A stretch of 12,894 nucleotides of DNA from assembly GCA_900550345.1 (NCBI GenBank), contig URRX01000024.1, positions 1 through 12,894 on the forward strand. The letters run 5' to 3'. A program made the position numbers and the translations under genes. This document shows, one piece after another, positions 7,066 through 12,894 of the stretch. Under the pieces are notes generated by a model. The model did no database searches, was not told the DNA's origin, and saw only the letters and a program-made list of their open reading frames with translations. The stretch's first letter is position 1; the number at the start of each line of letters is the position of its first letter. This stretch comes from an uncultured Anaerococcus sp. GTDB taxonomy: Bacteria; Bacillota; Clostridia; Tissierellales; Peptoniphilaceae.

Positions 7066-8064
7066 TTATTTGCTAAGTAAATCTGATATTAATTTGATGT
7101 CAGAAATAACTTCCTTATAATCAATTCTTGTAAGTCCTATAATTCCAATTTGGCCTACAATGTCTTTGTCATAATTAAAATGTGAAGTTATGATTGTATT
7201 ATCTTTCAATTCATTTATCTCATTTTCATCACCAATAGTAATTTTTAAATCACTTTCAGAATTTTCAATCAATTCCCAGATTCTTTCCTTACTATCGAAT
7301 ATCTTAATAAACTCTTTAGCCTTAATTGGATCTTCAAATTCTTTGAAATTAAAGATATTACCTAGTCCTTTTATTATTACTTCTTTTGTCAAATCACTTA
7401 AAGAATCATTGTTAATTTTTTTCTCCAAAATATCTAACAAATTCTCGTATTTTTTAAAACCATTTTCTTTTAACCTATCAAAAATATTAGAAATATCTTT
7501 TAAACTTTCCCCTTCTATACTTTCTTTTAAAGTTGTAGAAATATTTGCTAGCTCATCATCACTAATTTCATCAATCATATAAATTCTATCGCTTATAATA
7601 CTTCCATTATCATATACAACAATAAACAAAAGCATATTAGGATCAATTTTTAAAAGTTCTAAATTTATCACCTTAGTAATATTATTTCTAATAGTGTAAG
7701 AAACGGCTGTAAGATTTGTCATCTTTGAAAGAAGTAGTGTTGCAGTCTCCACAATCTTTGACACATTGCCATATCTTTTATCAAGAATTTTTTCCAAATC
7801 TTCATTTTCTTTAATATTTAATGAATTTTCTAATAAATTATCAACATAAAGTCTGTAACCCTTATCTGATGGGAATCTTCCTCCAGATGTGTGGGCTTTT
7901 TCCAAAAGTCCCATTTTTTCAAGAGTGCTCATCTCATTTCTAATTGTTGCAGACGAAATATCTAGTGAATATTCATTAAGTAATGACTTAGAACCAATAG
8001 GCTCTCCAAGATTAATGTATGAGTTTATAATGGAAAAGAGTATCATCTTCTTTCTCTCGTTCAT
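7066..8064 (-). CDS. hrcA: HrcA, heat-shock repressor binding CIRCE
   Basis: HrcA represses class I heat-shock genes by binding CIRCE; its activity depends on GroEL in characterised Firmicutes. The 332-residue protein has an N-terminal winged-helix domain, the HrcA signature around AHTSGGRFPSDKGYRLYVD at about residues 60-80 and a C-terminal segment ending GIIGLTRIDYKEVI. I chose ATG 8064-8062, preceded by GAGGTG at 6 bases. A GTG at 8085 in the same frame lies inside the operator with no ribosome binding site and would add seven residues that are probably not translated. Two positions differ from what I remember as the usual family motifs (TSAGR, GPTRM). The gene heads the operon and is autoregulated through the adjacent CIRCE. 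Confidence 0.95.
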   Translation of the reverse strand: MNERKKMILFSIINSYINLGEPIGSKSLLNEYSLDISSATIRNEMSTLEKMGLLEKAHTSGGRFPSDKGYRLYVDNLLENSLNIKENEDLEKILDKRYGNVSKIVETATLLLSKMTNLTAVSYTIRNNITKVINLELLKIDPNMLLFIVVYDNGSIISDRIYMIDEISDDELANISTTLKESIEGESLKDISNIFDRLKENGFKKYENLLDILEKKINNDSLSDLTKEVIIKGLGNIFNFKEFEDPIKAKEFIKIFDSKERIWELIENSESDLKITIGDENEINELKDNTIITSHFNYDKDIVGQIGIIGLTRIDYKEVISDIKLISDLLSK

Positions 8065-8078
8065 TATTTTCACCTCAT

Positions 8079-8105
8079 TTAGCACTCCATTTATCTGACT
8101 GCTAA
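8079..8105 (-). promoter_or_regulatory. CIRCE operator (HrcA binding site)
   Basis: The plus strand reads TTAGCACTC, nine bases, then GACTGCTAA. The CIRCE consensus is TTAGCACTC-N9-GAGTGCTAA, so one half is perfect and the other has a single change (GACTG for GAGTG). It sits between the -10 of the hrcA promoter and the hrcA ribosome binding site, the standard repressor position, and in RNA can form the leader hairpin known from other Firmicutes. Confidence 0.96.
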
Positions 8106-8137
8106 TTATAATATACTAGGTAATTTTCTTTTTGCAA
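8105..8137 (-). promoter_or_regulatory. Heat-shock operon promoter (hrcA-grpE-dnaK)
   Basis: On the minus strand TTGCAA (8137-8132) is followed after 16 bases by TATATT (8115-8110). A perfect TATAAT (8110-8105) overlaps it and abuts the CIRCE operator, but would need a 21-base spacer. Transcription should start within or just before CIRCE. The -35 lies only 1-2 bases past the hemW stop codon (8141-8139). I see no terminator in this gap, so some read-through from hemW is likely. Confidence 0.75.
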
Positions 8138-8138
8138 G

Positions 8139-9263
8139 TTATATTATCTCAATATAAAATTCATTTGACAGATCAAAACCTTTGTGAGTAAACTTTAAAT
8201 TTTCGCCTATATCAAAGTACCCGAGCTTATAGTATTTTTCAATAGTTTTACTGTATTTTTCTAAGATAGACTTACCAAATAGATTTTCAAATTCTTTCAA
8301 ATTAATTCCTTCAGTTTCTCTTAATTTAAAAATTATATATTCTTTTTCCCTTTCTTCTTTTGAAATAAATTCTTTTTCTTCTATTGGATATTTCTCTTCA
8401 TTAATTAATTTTTCATATTTAACAAAATTTTTTACGTTATTATATCTCACATTTGACAAAAATCCTGATGCCCCAAGTCCAAAAGCAAGGTATCCTCCTT
8501 CTGACCAATATTTTTTATTGTGGTAAGATTCGAAGCCTTTTTTAGAAAAATTAGAAATTTCATACCTATTAAGCCCTATTTTTTTTAAATATTCTTCTAT
8601 ATAGGAAAATATATCTCTTTCCAAGTCATCATCCATAAGTTTTAGTTTATCTTTTTTATATAGACTATAGAAATATGAGCCTTTTTCAAGAATTAATGAA
8701 TAATAAGACAAATGTTCTGGATTTATTTTTTTTAATAAGTTCAAATCTTTTTTTATAGAAGAAAAATTTCCACCAGGAAGATTTAAAATCATATCCAAAG
8801 AAAGATTATTAAACCCTGCTTTTCTAATATTTTCTATATCATTTAATACAATTTCCTTATTATGATCTCTTCCAATTTTTTCTAAAACCTCATCATCAAA
8901 AGATTGGACTCCTAGTGAAATTCTATTTATTCCAAAGCTCTTGTAAGCTTTTAATTTTTCTAAAGTTAAGGAATTTGGATTAGCTTCTATTGTAAATTCC
9001 TTTAATTGACTTAAATCAAATTTTTTAAGTAGGTCAACAATTTCTTCTATATATTTATAATCTACATAGGTTGGAGTTCCTCCTCCAATATAAATAGAAT
9101 CAACTTTTATATACATATTTTTTTGATATAATTTTATTTCTTTTTTTAAATTTTCAAAATACGAATCAATCCTAGATTCTAAATTTGGAAAAGCTGTGAA
9201 ATCGCAATAGAAACATTTTTTCTTGCAAAAAGGTATGTGAATGTAAATTCCAATTTTTTCCAT
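8139..9263 (-). CDS. hemW: HemW, radical-SAM heme chaperone (coproporphyrinogen oxidase-like)
   Basis: The 374-residue protein belongs to the HemN/HemW radical-SAM family. The cluster motif CKKKCFYC gives C13, C17 and C20 and is followed by DF as in HemW. True HemN has a further cysteine right after this motif, which is absent here. GGGTPT at about residues 61-66 and the conserved EANP segment follow, and a C-terminal HemN-type domain is present. HemW proteins studied elsewhere bind heme and transfer it to target proteins rather than oxidising coproporphyrinogen. Older annotations often call it oxygen-independent coproporphyrinogen oxidase. The ATG has an AAGGAG site 7 bases upstream. The gene stands in its usual place between lepA and hrcA, but a structured 325-base gap separates it from lepA. 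Confidence 0.93.
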   Translation of the reverse strand: MEKIGIYIHIPFCKKKCFYCDFTAFPNLESRIDSYFENLKKEIKLYQKNMYIKVDSIYIGGGTPTYVDYKYIEEIVDLLKKFDLSQLKEFTIEANPNSLTLEKLKAYKSFGINRISLGVQSFDDEVLEKIGRDHNKEIVLNDIENIRKAGFNNLSLDMILNLPGGNFSSIKKDLNLLKKINPEHLSYYSLILEKGSYFYSLYKKDKLKLMDDDLERDIFSYIEEYLKKIGLNRYEISNFSKKGFESYHNKKYWSEGGYLAFGLGASGFLSNVRYNNVKNFVKYEKLINEEKYPIEEKEFISKEEREKEYIIFKLRETEGINLKEFENLFGKSILEKYSKTIEKYYKLGYFDIGENLKFTHKGFDLSNEFYIEII

Positions 9264-9288
9264 ATTTTCTCCTTAAATTTTTACAAAT

Positions 9289-9312
9289 AAAAAGCTAGGA
9301 TTTATCCTAACT
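9289..9312 (-). terminator. Terminator-like hairpin just upstream of hemW
   Basis: On the minus strand, AGTTAGGA and TCCTAGCT form an 8-bp stem around TAAA (9312-9293), with one G-U pair valid only on this strand. A T run (CTTTTTATTT) follows. It ends about 25 bases before the hemW start codon. It may be the 3' end of the lepB-lepA transcript or an attenuator for hemW. I see no convincing promoter between it and hemW. Confidence 0.7.
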
Positions 9313-9375
9313 CAAATAGTAGACAAAGTCAGCTTAGTAATTCATTAATAATTTAATAATAAAATTACGATAAAA

Positions 9376-9541
9376 CCCATCTCGACTAGATGGTTGTGCC
9401 TTGATTTGGCACAATCATCCCTAAAATTTAGTGCGAAAGCACGAGGAAGTTTGCAAAGCAAACGTGTTTTAGTTTGAGTGAAACGAACGCATGGAGAGAT
9501 CTCATGAGATTTCTCGACTCACTACGTTCGCTCGAAATGGG
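9376..9541. repeat. 166-base structured core element with nested hairpins
   Basis: The ends CCCATCTCGA and TCGAAATGGG are complementary at 9 of 10 positions. Inside are a 12-bp stem (9389-9400 with 9408-9419), a GTGC-GAAA-GCAC hairpin (9431-9442) and a GTTTGC-AAA-GCAAAC hairpin (9449-9463). A 10-bp stem GAGAGATCTC with GAGATTTCTC (9494-9515) and a longer-range CGAACG/CGTTCG pairing (9484-9489 with 9525-9530) complete it. It is richer in G and C than its surroundings. The right part (ATTTCTCGACT...CGCTCGAAATG) resembles, from memory, dispersed intergenic repeats of other bacterial genomes. Function unknown. Confidence 0.65.
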
Positions 9542-9567
9542 TAAGAAATTAGTTTGTCAACACTATG

Positions 9568-9590
9568 AGTTAGGACTTACCCTAACTTTT
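9568..9590 (+). terminator. Plus-strand terminator-like hairpin at the lepA 3' end
   Basis: AGTTAGG and CCTAACT form a 7-bp stem around ACTTAC, followed by four T and then ATT on the plus strand. On the minus strand, the direction of lepA, no T run follows, so it would not end lepA transcription. No plus-strand gene lies upstream, so its orientation is unexplained except as the mirror image of the hairpin at 9289-9312. Confidence 0.45.
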
Positions 9591-11394
9591 ATTCATCATC
9601 ATATTTCAAAACAGCAAGGAAGGCATCTTGTGGAATTTGTACACTTCCTAGTTGTCTCATTCTCTTCTTTCCTTCTTTTTGTTTTTCTAGAAGTTTTTTC
9701 TTTCTTGATATATCTCCACCATAACATTTTGCAATTACATCTTTTCTCAAAGCTTTTACAGTTTCTCTTGCTATAACTTTTGAGTCGATTGTAGCTTGAA
9801 TTGGAATTGCAAATTGTTGTCTTGGAATTTGATCTTTTAGTTTTTCTACAATTGATCTTCCCCTTGCATAGGCAAAATCTTTGTGAACAACTGTTGATAG
9901 TGCATCAACTTTATCTTCATTGATTTTTATATCAAGTTTTATTAGATTACTTACTTCATAATCTACAACTTCGTAATCAAGTGATGCATAGCCTTTTGAT
10001 CTTGATTTTAAAGAATCAAAAAAGTTATAGATTACTTCATTTAAAGGAATTTTATATTTTATTAAAACTCTATTTTCATCAATATATGACATATCAATTA
10101 GTTCTCCACGTCTTGATTGGGCAAGTTCCATAACTGGCCCAATATATTCTTTCGGTGTCATAATTTCTGAAATTGTTATAGGTTCTTTAACATATTCTAT
10201 TTCTGAAGGTGGTGGAAAATCATTTGGATTTTCTAATTTTTTCTCTTCATGCCCTTTTGTTTTTACTCTATAAATTACTGATGGTGCAGTTGCGATTATA
10301 TCAAGATCGTATTCTCTTTCAAGTCTAACTGTTATGATATCCATATGAAGTAAACCTAAGAAACCACACCTAAGTCCAACACCCAAAGCTTGAGAATTTT
10401 CTTGTTCAAAAACCAAGGATGCATCATTTACTTGAAGTTTTTCTAAAGAATCTTTTAATTTGTTAAATGATTCTCCTTCTGCTGGATAAATTCCAGAATA
10501 AACCATCGGCAAAACTTCTTTGTATCCTGAAAGTGCTGTTTGGGTTGGATTATTTTTTAAGGTTATTGTATCACCAACTCTTGCATTTCTGATATCTTTA
10601 ATGCTTGCTTCAATAAAGCCTACATCACCACTTTTTAAATCTTTGGTTTCTATTCTATTTTTCATAGTGTAACCAACAGCAGTAACTTCATAAGATTTAC
10701 CACTTGCCATCATCAAAATTTCATCTCCAGCTTTTACGCTTCCTTCAAAAATTCTAACGTAACAAATTACTCCCCTATATGAATCATAATAAGAGTCAAA
10801 AATTAAAGCTTTTAGTGGTTTATCATCGTGATCTTCTGGTGCCGGAACATTTTCAATTATATCTTCCAAGACATCGTCAATATTTAGCCCAGTTTTTGCT
10901 GAAACTAAAGGAATATTGTCTGTATCCAAACCAATTTGATTTTCTATTTCTTCTTTTGTTTCATCAACTCTTGCGCTTGGAAGATCAATCTTATTTAATA
11001 CTGGTAAAATTTCCAAATCTTGTTCTAGAGCAAGATAAGTATTTGCCAAAGTTTGAGCTTCAACTCCTTGAGAAGCATCAACAACTAAAATCGCACCTTC
11101 GCAAGCTTTTAAAGATCTTGAAACTTCATAAGTAAAGTCAACATGACCAGGGGTATCTATTAAATTCAAATCATAAATTTGCCCATCCTTGGCCTTATAT
11201 TTTAACTTTACAGATTTTAATTTTATAGTAATTCCTCTTTCTTGCTCAAGCTCCATACTATCTAACATTTGATCATTTATTTCACGTTTTGCAACTGACT
11301 GTGTTTTTTCTATAAGTCTATCAGCTAAAGTTGACTTTCCATGATCGATGTGAGCAATAATTGAGAAATTTCTTATATGCTCTTTTCTTTTCAT
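9589..11394 (-). CDS. lepA: LepA (elongation factor 4), ribosome-associated GTPase
   Basis: LepA is a conserved translational GTPase that acts on the ribosome, with reported roles in back-translocation and in 30S biogenesis or initiation. All G motifs are present in the 601-residue protein: AHIDHGKS at residues 14-21, RGITI at 53-57, DTPGH at 80-84, NKID at 134-137 and SAK at 165-167. The EF-G-like domains II, III and V follow. The LepA-specific C-terminal domain contains the AYARGRSIVEKLKDQIPRQ and CYGGDISRKKKL segments. The ATG overlaps the lepB stop by one base (TAATG), with AAGGA inside lepB as ribosome binding site, so translation is coupled. The stop codon lies in the right arm of the inverted repeat between lepA and hemW. 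Length and motifs are normal. Confidence 0.98.
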   Translation of the reverse strand: MKRKEHIRNFSIIAHIDHGKSTLADRLIEKTQSVAKREINDQMLDSMELEQERGITIKLKSVKLKYKAKDGQIYDLNLIDTPGHVDFTYEVSRSLKACEGAILVVDASQGVEAQTLANTYLALEQDLEILPVLNKIDLPSARVDETKEEIENQIGLDTDNIPLVSAKTGLNIDDVLEDIIENVPAPEDHDDKPLKALIFDSYYDSYRGVICYVRIFEGSVKAGDEILMMASGKSYEVTAVGYTMKNRIETKDLKSGDVGFIEASIKDIRNARVGDTITLKNNPTQTALSGYKEVLPMVYSGIYPAEGESFNKLKDSLEKLQVNDASLVFEQENSQALGVGLRCGFLGLLHMDIITVRLEREYDLDIIATAPSVIYRVKTKGHEEKKLENPNDFPPPSEIEYVKEPITISEIMTPKEYIGPVMELAQSRRGELIDMSYIDENRVLIKYKIPLNEVIYNFFDSLKSRSKGYASLDYEVVDYEVSNLIKLDIKINEDKVDALSTVVHKDFAYARGRSIVEKLKDQIPRQQFAIPIQATIDSKVIARETVKALRKDVIAKCYGGDISRKKKLLEKQKEGKKRMRQLGSVQIPQDAFLAVLKYDDE

Positions 11395-11942
11395 TATCTA
11401 TTTTCCTTATCTACAAAACCAATATCATAAATTGGGAAAAATCTCAAAAATGCATGTCCAACAATTTTTTCACTAGCTATTGGTCCAAAATTTCTAGAAT
11501 CATTACTAGCATTTGGAAGTCTATTATCTCCCATTACAAAATATTGTCCATCCTTAACTTCCCAAGAAGAATTTTCATTTGTCGTAAGTGTTTGATCACT
11601 ATTTATATAATTTTCTTCATAAATTTCGCCATTTACATATACATCGCCATCTTTTATCTCAACATTATCTCCAGGCATAGCGACTATTCTTTTTATATAT
11701 AATGTATCATCTTGATCAGGAGCCTCTAATATTACTATATCTCCTCTTTCATATCCTTTAAAATGTTTTGAAACCTTATCTACAAAAAGCATATCACCAC
11801 TATGTAAAGTATTTAACATAGAATTTCCTTCAACTTTTGTTGCATCCATTACAAATATTTTTATAAAAAAAGCAACAGCTAAAGCCAAAAGAATAGTTTT
11901 TATCCAATCAAGAAATTCTAGATCATTAGATTTTTCTGTCAT
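11394..11942 (-). CDS. lepB: LepB, type I signal peptidase
   Basis: Signal peptidase I cleaves signal peptides from exported proteins at the outer face of the membrane. The 182-residue protein has the Gram-positive single-anchor layout: a short cytoplasmic N-terminus, one membrane segment at about residues 14-32, then the catalytic domain. The nucleophile is Ser41 in EGNSM and the general base Lys84 in YIKRIVAMPGD. The conserved boxes GDIV and VMGDNR...NDSRNFG are present. The ATG has a GAGGTG site 5 bases upstream and a promoter beyond it. The gene overlaps lepA by one base. In sporulating relatives this position between rpsT and lepA is held by gpr and spoIIP, so lepB next to lepA is a local rearrangement; E. 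coli also has a lepA-lepB pair. Confidence 0.96.
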   Translation of the reverse strand: MTEKSNDLEFLDWIKTILLALAVAFFIKIFVMDATKVEGNSMLNTLHSGDMLFVDKVSKHFKGYERGDIVILEAPDQDDTLYIKRIVAMPGDNVEIKDGDVYVNGEIYEENYINSDQTLTTNENSSWEVKDGQYFVMGDNRLPNASNDSRNFGPIASEKIVGHAFLRFFPIYDIGFVDKENR

Positions 11943-11964
11943 ATTACACCTCTTTCATTTTATA

Positions 11965-11993
11965 ATTATAAACGAATATCTCAAAAGTTCCAA
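11965..11993 (-). promoter_or_regulatory. Promoter of lepB-lepA
   Basis: On the minus strand, TTGGAA (11993-11988) and a perfect TATAAT (11970-11965) are 17 bases apart, about 23 bases upstream of the lepB start. It diverges from the rpsT promoter in the same 141-base gap. Confidence 0.65.
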
Positions 11994-12023
11994 ATATTTT
12001 AATTTTTAAAATAATATAAAGAT

Positions 12024-12052
12024 TTGTAATTAAGCTTATTATGTGGTAAAAT
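12024..12052 (+). promoter_or_regulatory. Promoter of rpsT
   Basis: TTGTAA (12024-12029) and TAAAAT (12047-12052) are 17 bases apart, and a TG one base before the -10 adds an extended -10. The transcript would start near 12059 with a leader of about 25 bases containing the strong GGGGGTG site. Confidence 0.7.
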
Positions 12053-12083
12053 AAATCAGTCGATATAAATTGGGGGTGAAAAA

Positions 12084-12350
12084 ATGGCAAATATTAAATC
12101 AGCAATCAAAAGAATTGATGTAACAAAAAAACAAACTGCTAGAAATAAATCAGCAAAATCTGAAATAAAAACTTACGTTAAAAAATTTGAAGAAGCTATT
12201 GAAAATAAAGATAGCGAAAAAGCTAATGAACTTTTCAAAACTGTTGATAAAAAAGTAAAACAAGCAGCAGCTAAAAACATTATTCACAAAAATCAAGCTA
12301 GTAGAACAACTTCAAGATTAGCTAAAAAATTAAATTCATTAAATGCTTAA
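12084..12350 (+). CDS. rpsT: Ribosomal protein bS20
   Basis: bS20 is a small basic protein that binds 16S rRNA early in 30S assembly. The 88-residue product has the typical start MANIKSAIKRIDV, is mainly helical and lysine-rich, and carries the C-terminal HKNQASRTTSRLAKKLN segment of the family. Length is normal. The start is secured by GGGGGTG 6 bases upstream of the ATG. It is the only protein gene on the plus strand in the window. It diverges from lepB and converges on holA, the same relative arrangement as in Bacillus subtilis. It has its own promoter and a large terminator. Confidence 0.97.
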   Translation: MANIKSAIKRIDVTKKQTARNKSAKSEIKTYVKKFEEAIENKDSEKANELFKTVDKKVKQAAAKNIIHKNQASRTTSRLAKKLNSLNA

Positions 12351-12355
12351 TTTTT

Positions 12356-12418
12356 AGTCGGTTCATTCAAACTTGCGACTTAGATAAGTCGCTAAGATTA
12401 GAATGAGTCGATTTTTTT
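12356..12418 (+). terminator. Two-tier terminator of rpsT
   Basis: An outer 11-bp stem, TCGGTTCATTC with GAATGAGTCGA (two G-U pairs on this strand), encloses an inner stem GCGACTT with AAGTCGC (12375-12392). Seven T (12412-12418) follow directly. The T run overlaps the holA stop codon on the other strand. The minus strand lacks a T run after the stem, so it should act on rpsT only. Confidence 0.9.
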
Positions 12419-12894
12419 ATTTGGAAAATTTCTCTATTAAGATTAACATATTTAAATTCATATTAAAGTCTTGACTTTTTTGTTTTAGATCACAATTATA
12501 TAAAAAATCTTGAATATTAAATAATTCATTTAATGTGAAATTTCTTATAAATCCCTTATCTTTTCTAAGTTCAAAACTTGAAATTCCCAAAGATTTTTGT
12601 ATAAAAGCATCATTATATGAATCCTTTGTTAGTACTTTTATTCCTATCAAATTTCTTATATGCCTAACTATCATGTGAAATATCTTAAAAATTTCATCCA
12701 TATCCTTTGCCATATATAAATATGTATTCATTGCAGATTTACTGTCCCTAATTGATAAAGAATCTGTTAAATTAAAAATATTTAAGTCCAAAATTTTATC
12801 CAATTGATCATGGACATCTTCTATTGAAACCTCGCTTTTATCTGAATTTGCAATAATCTTATCAACAGTATTGATAACCTCATAAAGATCTATT
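12417..12894 (-). CDS. holA: HolA, DNA polymerase III delta subunit, C-terminal part (runs off the window)
   Basis: The delta subunit opens the sliding clamp and belongs to the clamp-loader complex of DNA polymerase III. The reading frame is open to the right edge, giving 158 residues plus the stop. An internal TTG at 12803 is not the start, because matching sequence continues upstream of it (EVSIEDVHDQLD). The segment NIFNLTDSLSIRDSKSAM and the following helices (IFKIFHMIVRHIRNLIGIK, then a LGISSFELRKDK region) match the C-terminal collar domain of HolA. The N-terminal AAA-like domains lie outside the window. The gene is convergent with rpsT, its usual neighbour in Firmicutes. Similarity is judged by eye, but context and sequence agree. 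Confidence 0.88.
   Translation of the reverse strand, partial: IDLYEVINTVDKIIANSDKSEVSIEDVHDQLDKILDLNIFNLTDSLSIRDSKSAMNTYLYMAKDMDEIFKIFHMIVRHIRNLIGIKVLTKDSYNDAFIQKSLGISSFELRKDKGFIRNFTLNELFNIQDFLYNCDLKQKSQDFNMNLNMLILIEKFSK

Larger units (their letters stand above)
9289..9590. repeat. Large imperfect inverted repeat spanning the lepA-hemW gap
   Basis: The left arm (9289-9328) and the reverse complement of the right arm (9552-9590) are closely similar over about 38 bases. Shared blocks are AAAAG(C/T)TAGG, TCCTAACTC, ATAGT and GACAAA. Each arm contains its own small hairpin whose T run points outward (left arm on the minus strand, right arm on the plus strand). The right arm runs into the lepA stop codon. 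Between the arms lie an AT-rich stretch (9329-9375) with nothing recognisable and a compact structured core (9376-9541). The architecture resembles a small non-autonomous mobile or dispersed repeat; no coding sequence is present in the 325-base gap. Confidence 0.7.

Noticed and set aside
7190..7582. Plus-strand 130-codon frame
   Set aside because: It is antisense to hrcA, low-complexity Ser/Leu/Ile-rich and without a ribosome binding site.
8139..9263. HemN, true oxygen-independent coproporphyrinogen oxidase
   Set aside because: The cluster motif has only the three radical-SAM cysteines and lacks the extra cysteine of HemN. The gene position next to lepA and hrcA is typical of HemW.
9376..9541. 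CRISPR-like array
   Set aside because: The hairpins differ from one another in sequence and spacing; there is no direct repeat with regular spacers and no cas gene.
9264..9588. Riboswitch or T-box in front of hemW
   Set aside because: The hairpin plus T tract prompted the idea, but I see no T-box sequence and no recognised aptamer core. The inverted-repeat architecture explains the hairpins better.
9474..9776. Plus-strand open frame of 100 codons at the lepA 3' end
   Set aside because: More than half lies antisense to the conserved lepA coding region and the rest lies in the structured repeat. There is no ribosome binding site and no recognisable protein.
10779..11135. Plus-strand 118-codon frame
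   Set aside because: It is antisense to the GTPase domain of lepA, and its leucine/glutamine-rich composition is typical of a shadow frame.
12417..12803. Complete 128-codon gene starting at TTG 12803
   Set aside because: The frame stays open to the window edge and the upstream codons continue a HolA-like sequence, so it is the end of a longer gene.

Overview
The window is AT-rich chromosomal DNA of a low-GC Firmicute. It carries conserved housekeeping genes rather than phage or plasmid cargo. The gene set and order (holA next to an opposing rpsT, then lepA-hemW-hrcA-grpE-dnaK-dnaJ-mtaB) is the classical Bacillus/Clostridium arrangement. Several sporulation-linked neighbours of that arrangement are absent and the base composition is very low in GC. 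Together these suggest a non-sporulating anaerobe of the Tissierellia/Peptoniphilaceae type (Anaerococcus- or Finegoldia-like). The genus is an inference from context, not something the sequence proves.

Layout, left to right. (1) 1-257: the start of an uncharacterised small membrane protein on the minus strand, running off the left edge. (2) 353-428: a tRNA-Thr(CGU) on the plus strand with its own promoter and terminator. (3) 497-1951: a short-form CstA-family transporter on the minus strand with its own promoter and terminator. (4) 2075-8105: the heat-shock operon hrcA-grpE-dnaK-dnaJ-mtaB on the minus strand. It is headed by a CIRCE operator and interrupted by a strong strand-specific terminator after dnaK, followed by what looks like a separate dnaJ-mtaB promoter. 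(5) 8139-11942: lepB-lepA-hemW on the minus strand. lepB and lepA overlap by one base, while a 325-base gap with elaborate nested inverted repeats separates lepA from hemW. (6) 12084-12350: rpsT on the plus strand, divergent from lepB. (7) 12417-12894: the C-terminal part of holA on the minus strand, convergent with rpsT and running off the right edge.

How the genes fit together. HrcA represses its own operon through CIRCE and thereby sets the level of the DnaK/GrpE/DnaJ chaperone machine. The dnaK terminator plus the internal promoter probably let dnaJ and mtaB be expressed at a lower and less heat-dependent level than dnaK. LepA (EF-4), RpsT, MtaB and tRNA-Thr belong to translation. LepB processes secreted proteins, HemW is a radical-SAM heme chaperone and HolA is the clamp-loader delta subunit.

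I found no CRISPR array, transposase, toxin-antitoxin or defence system. The least explained stretch is the structured, inverted-repeat-bounded element at about 9289-9590. It looks like a dispersed or MITE-like repeat inserted between lepA and hemW and is the best candidate here for something not fully described.
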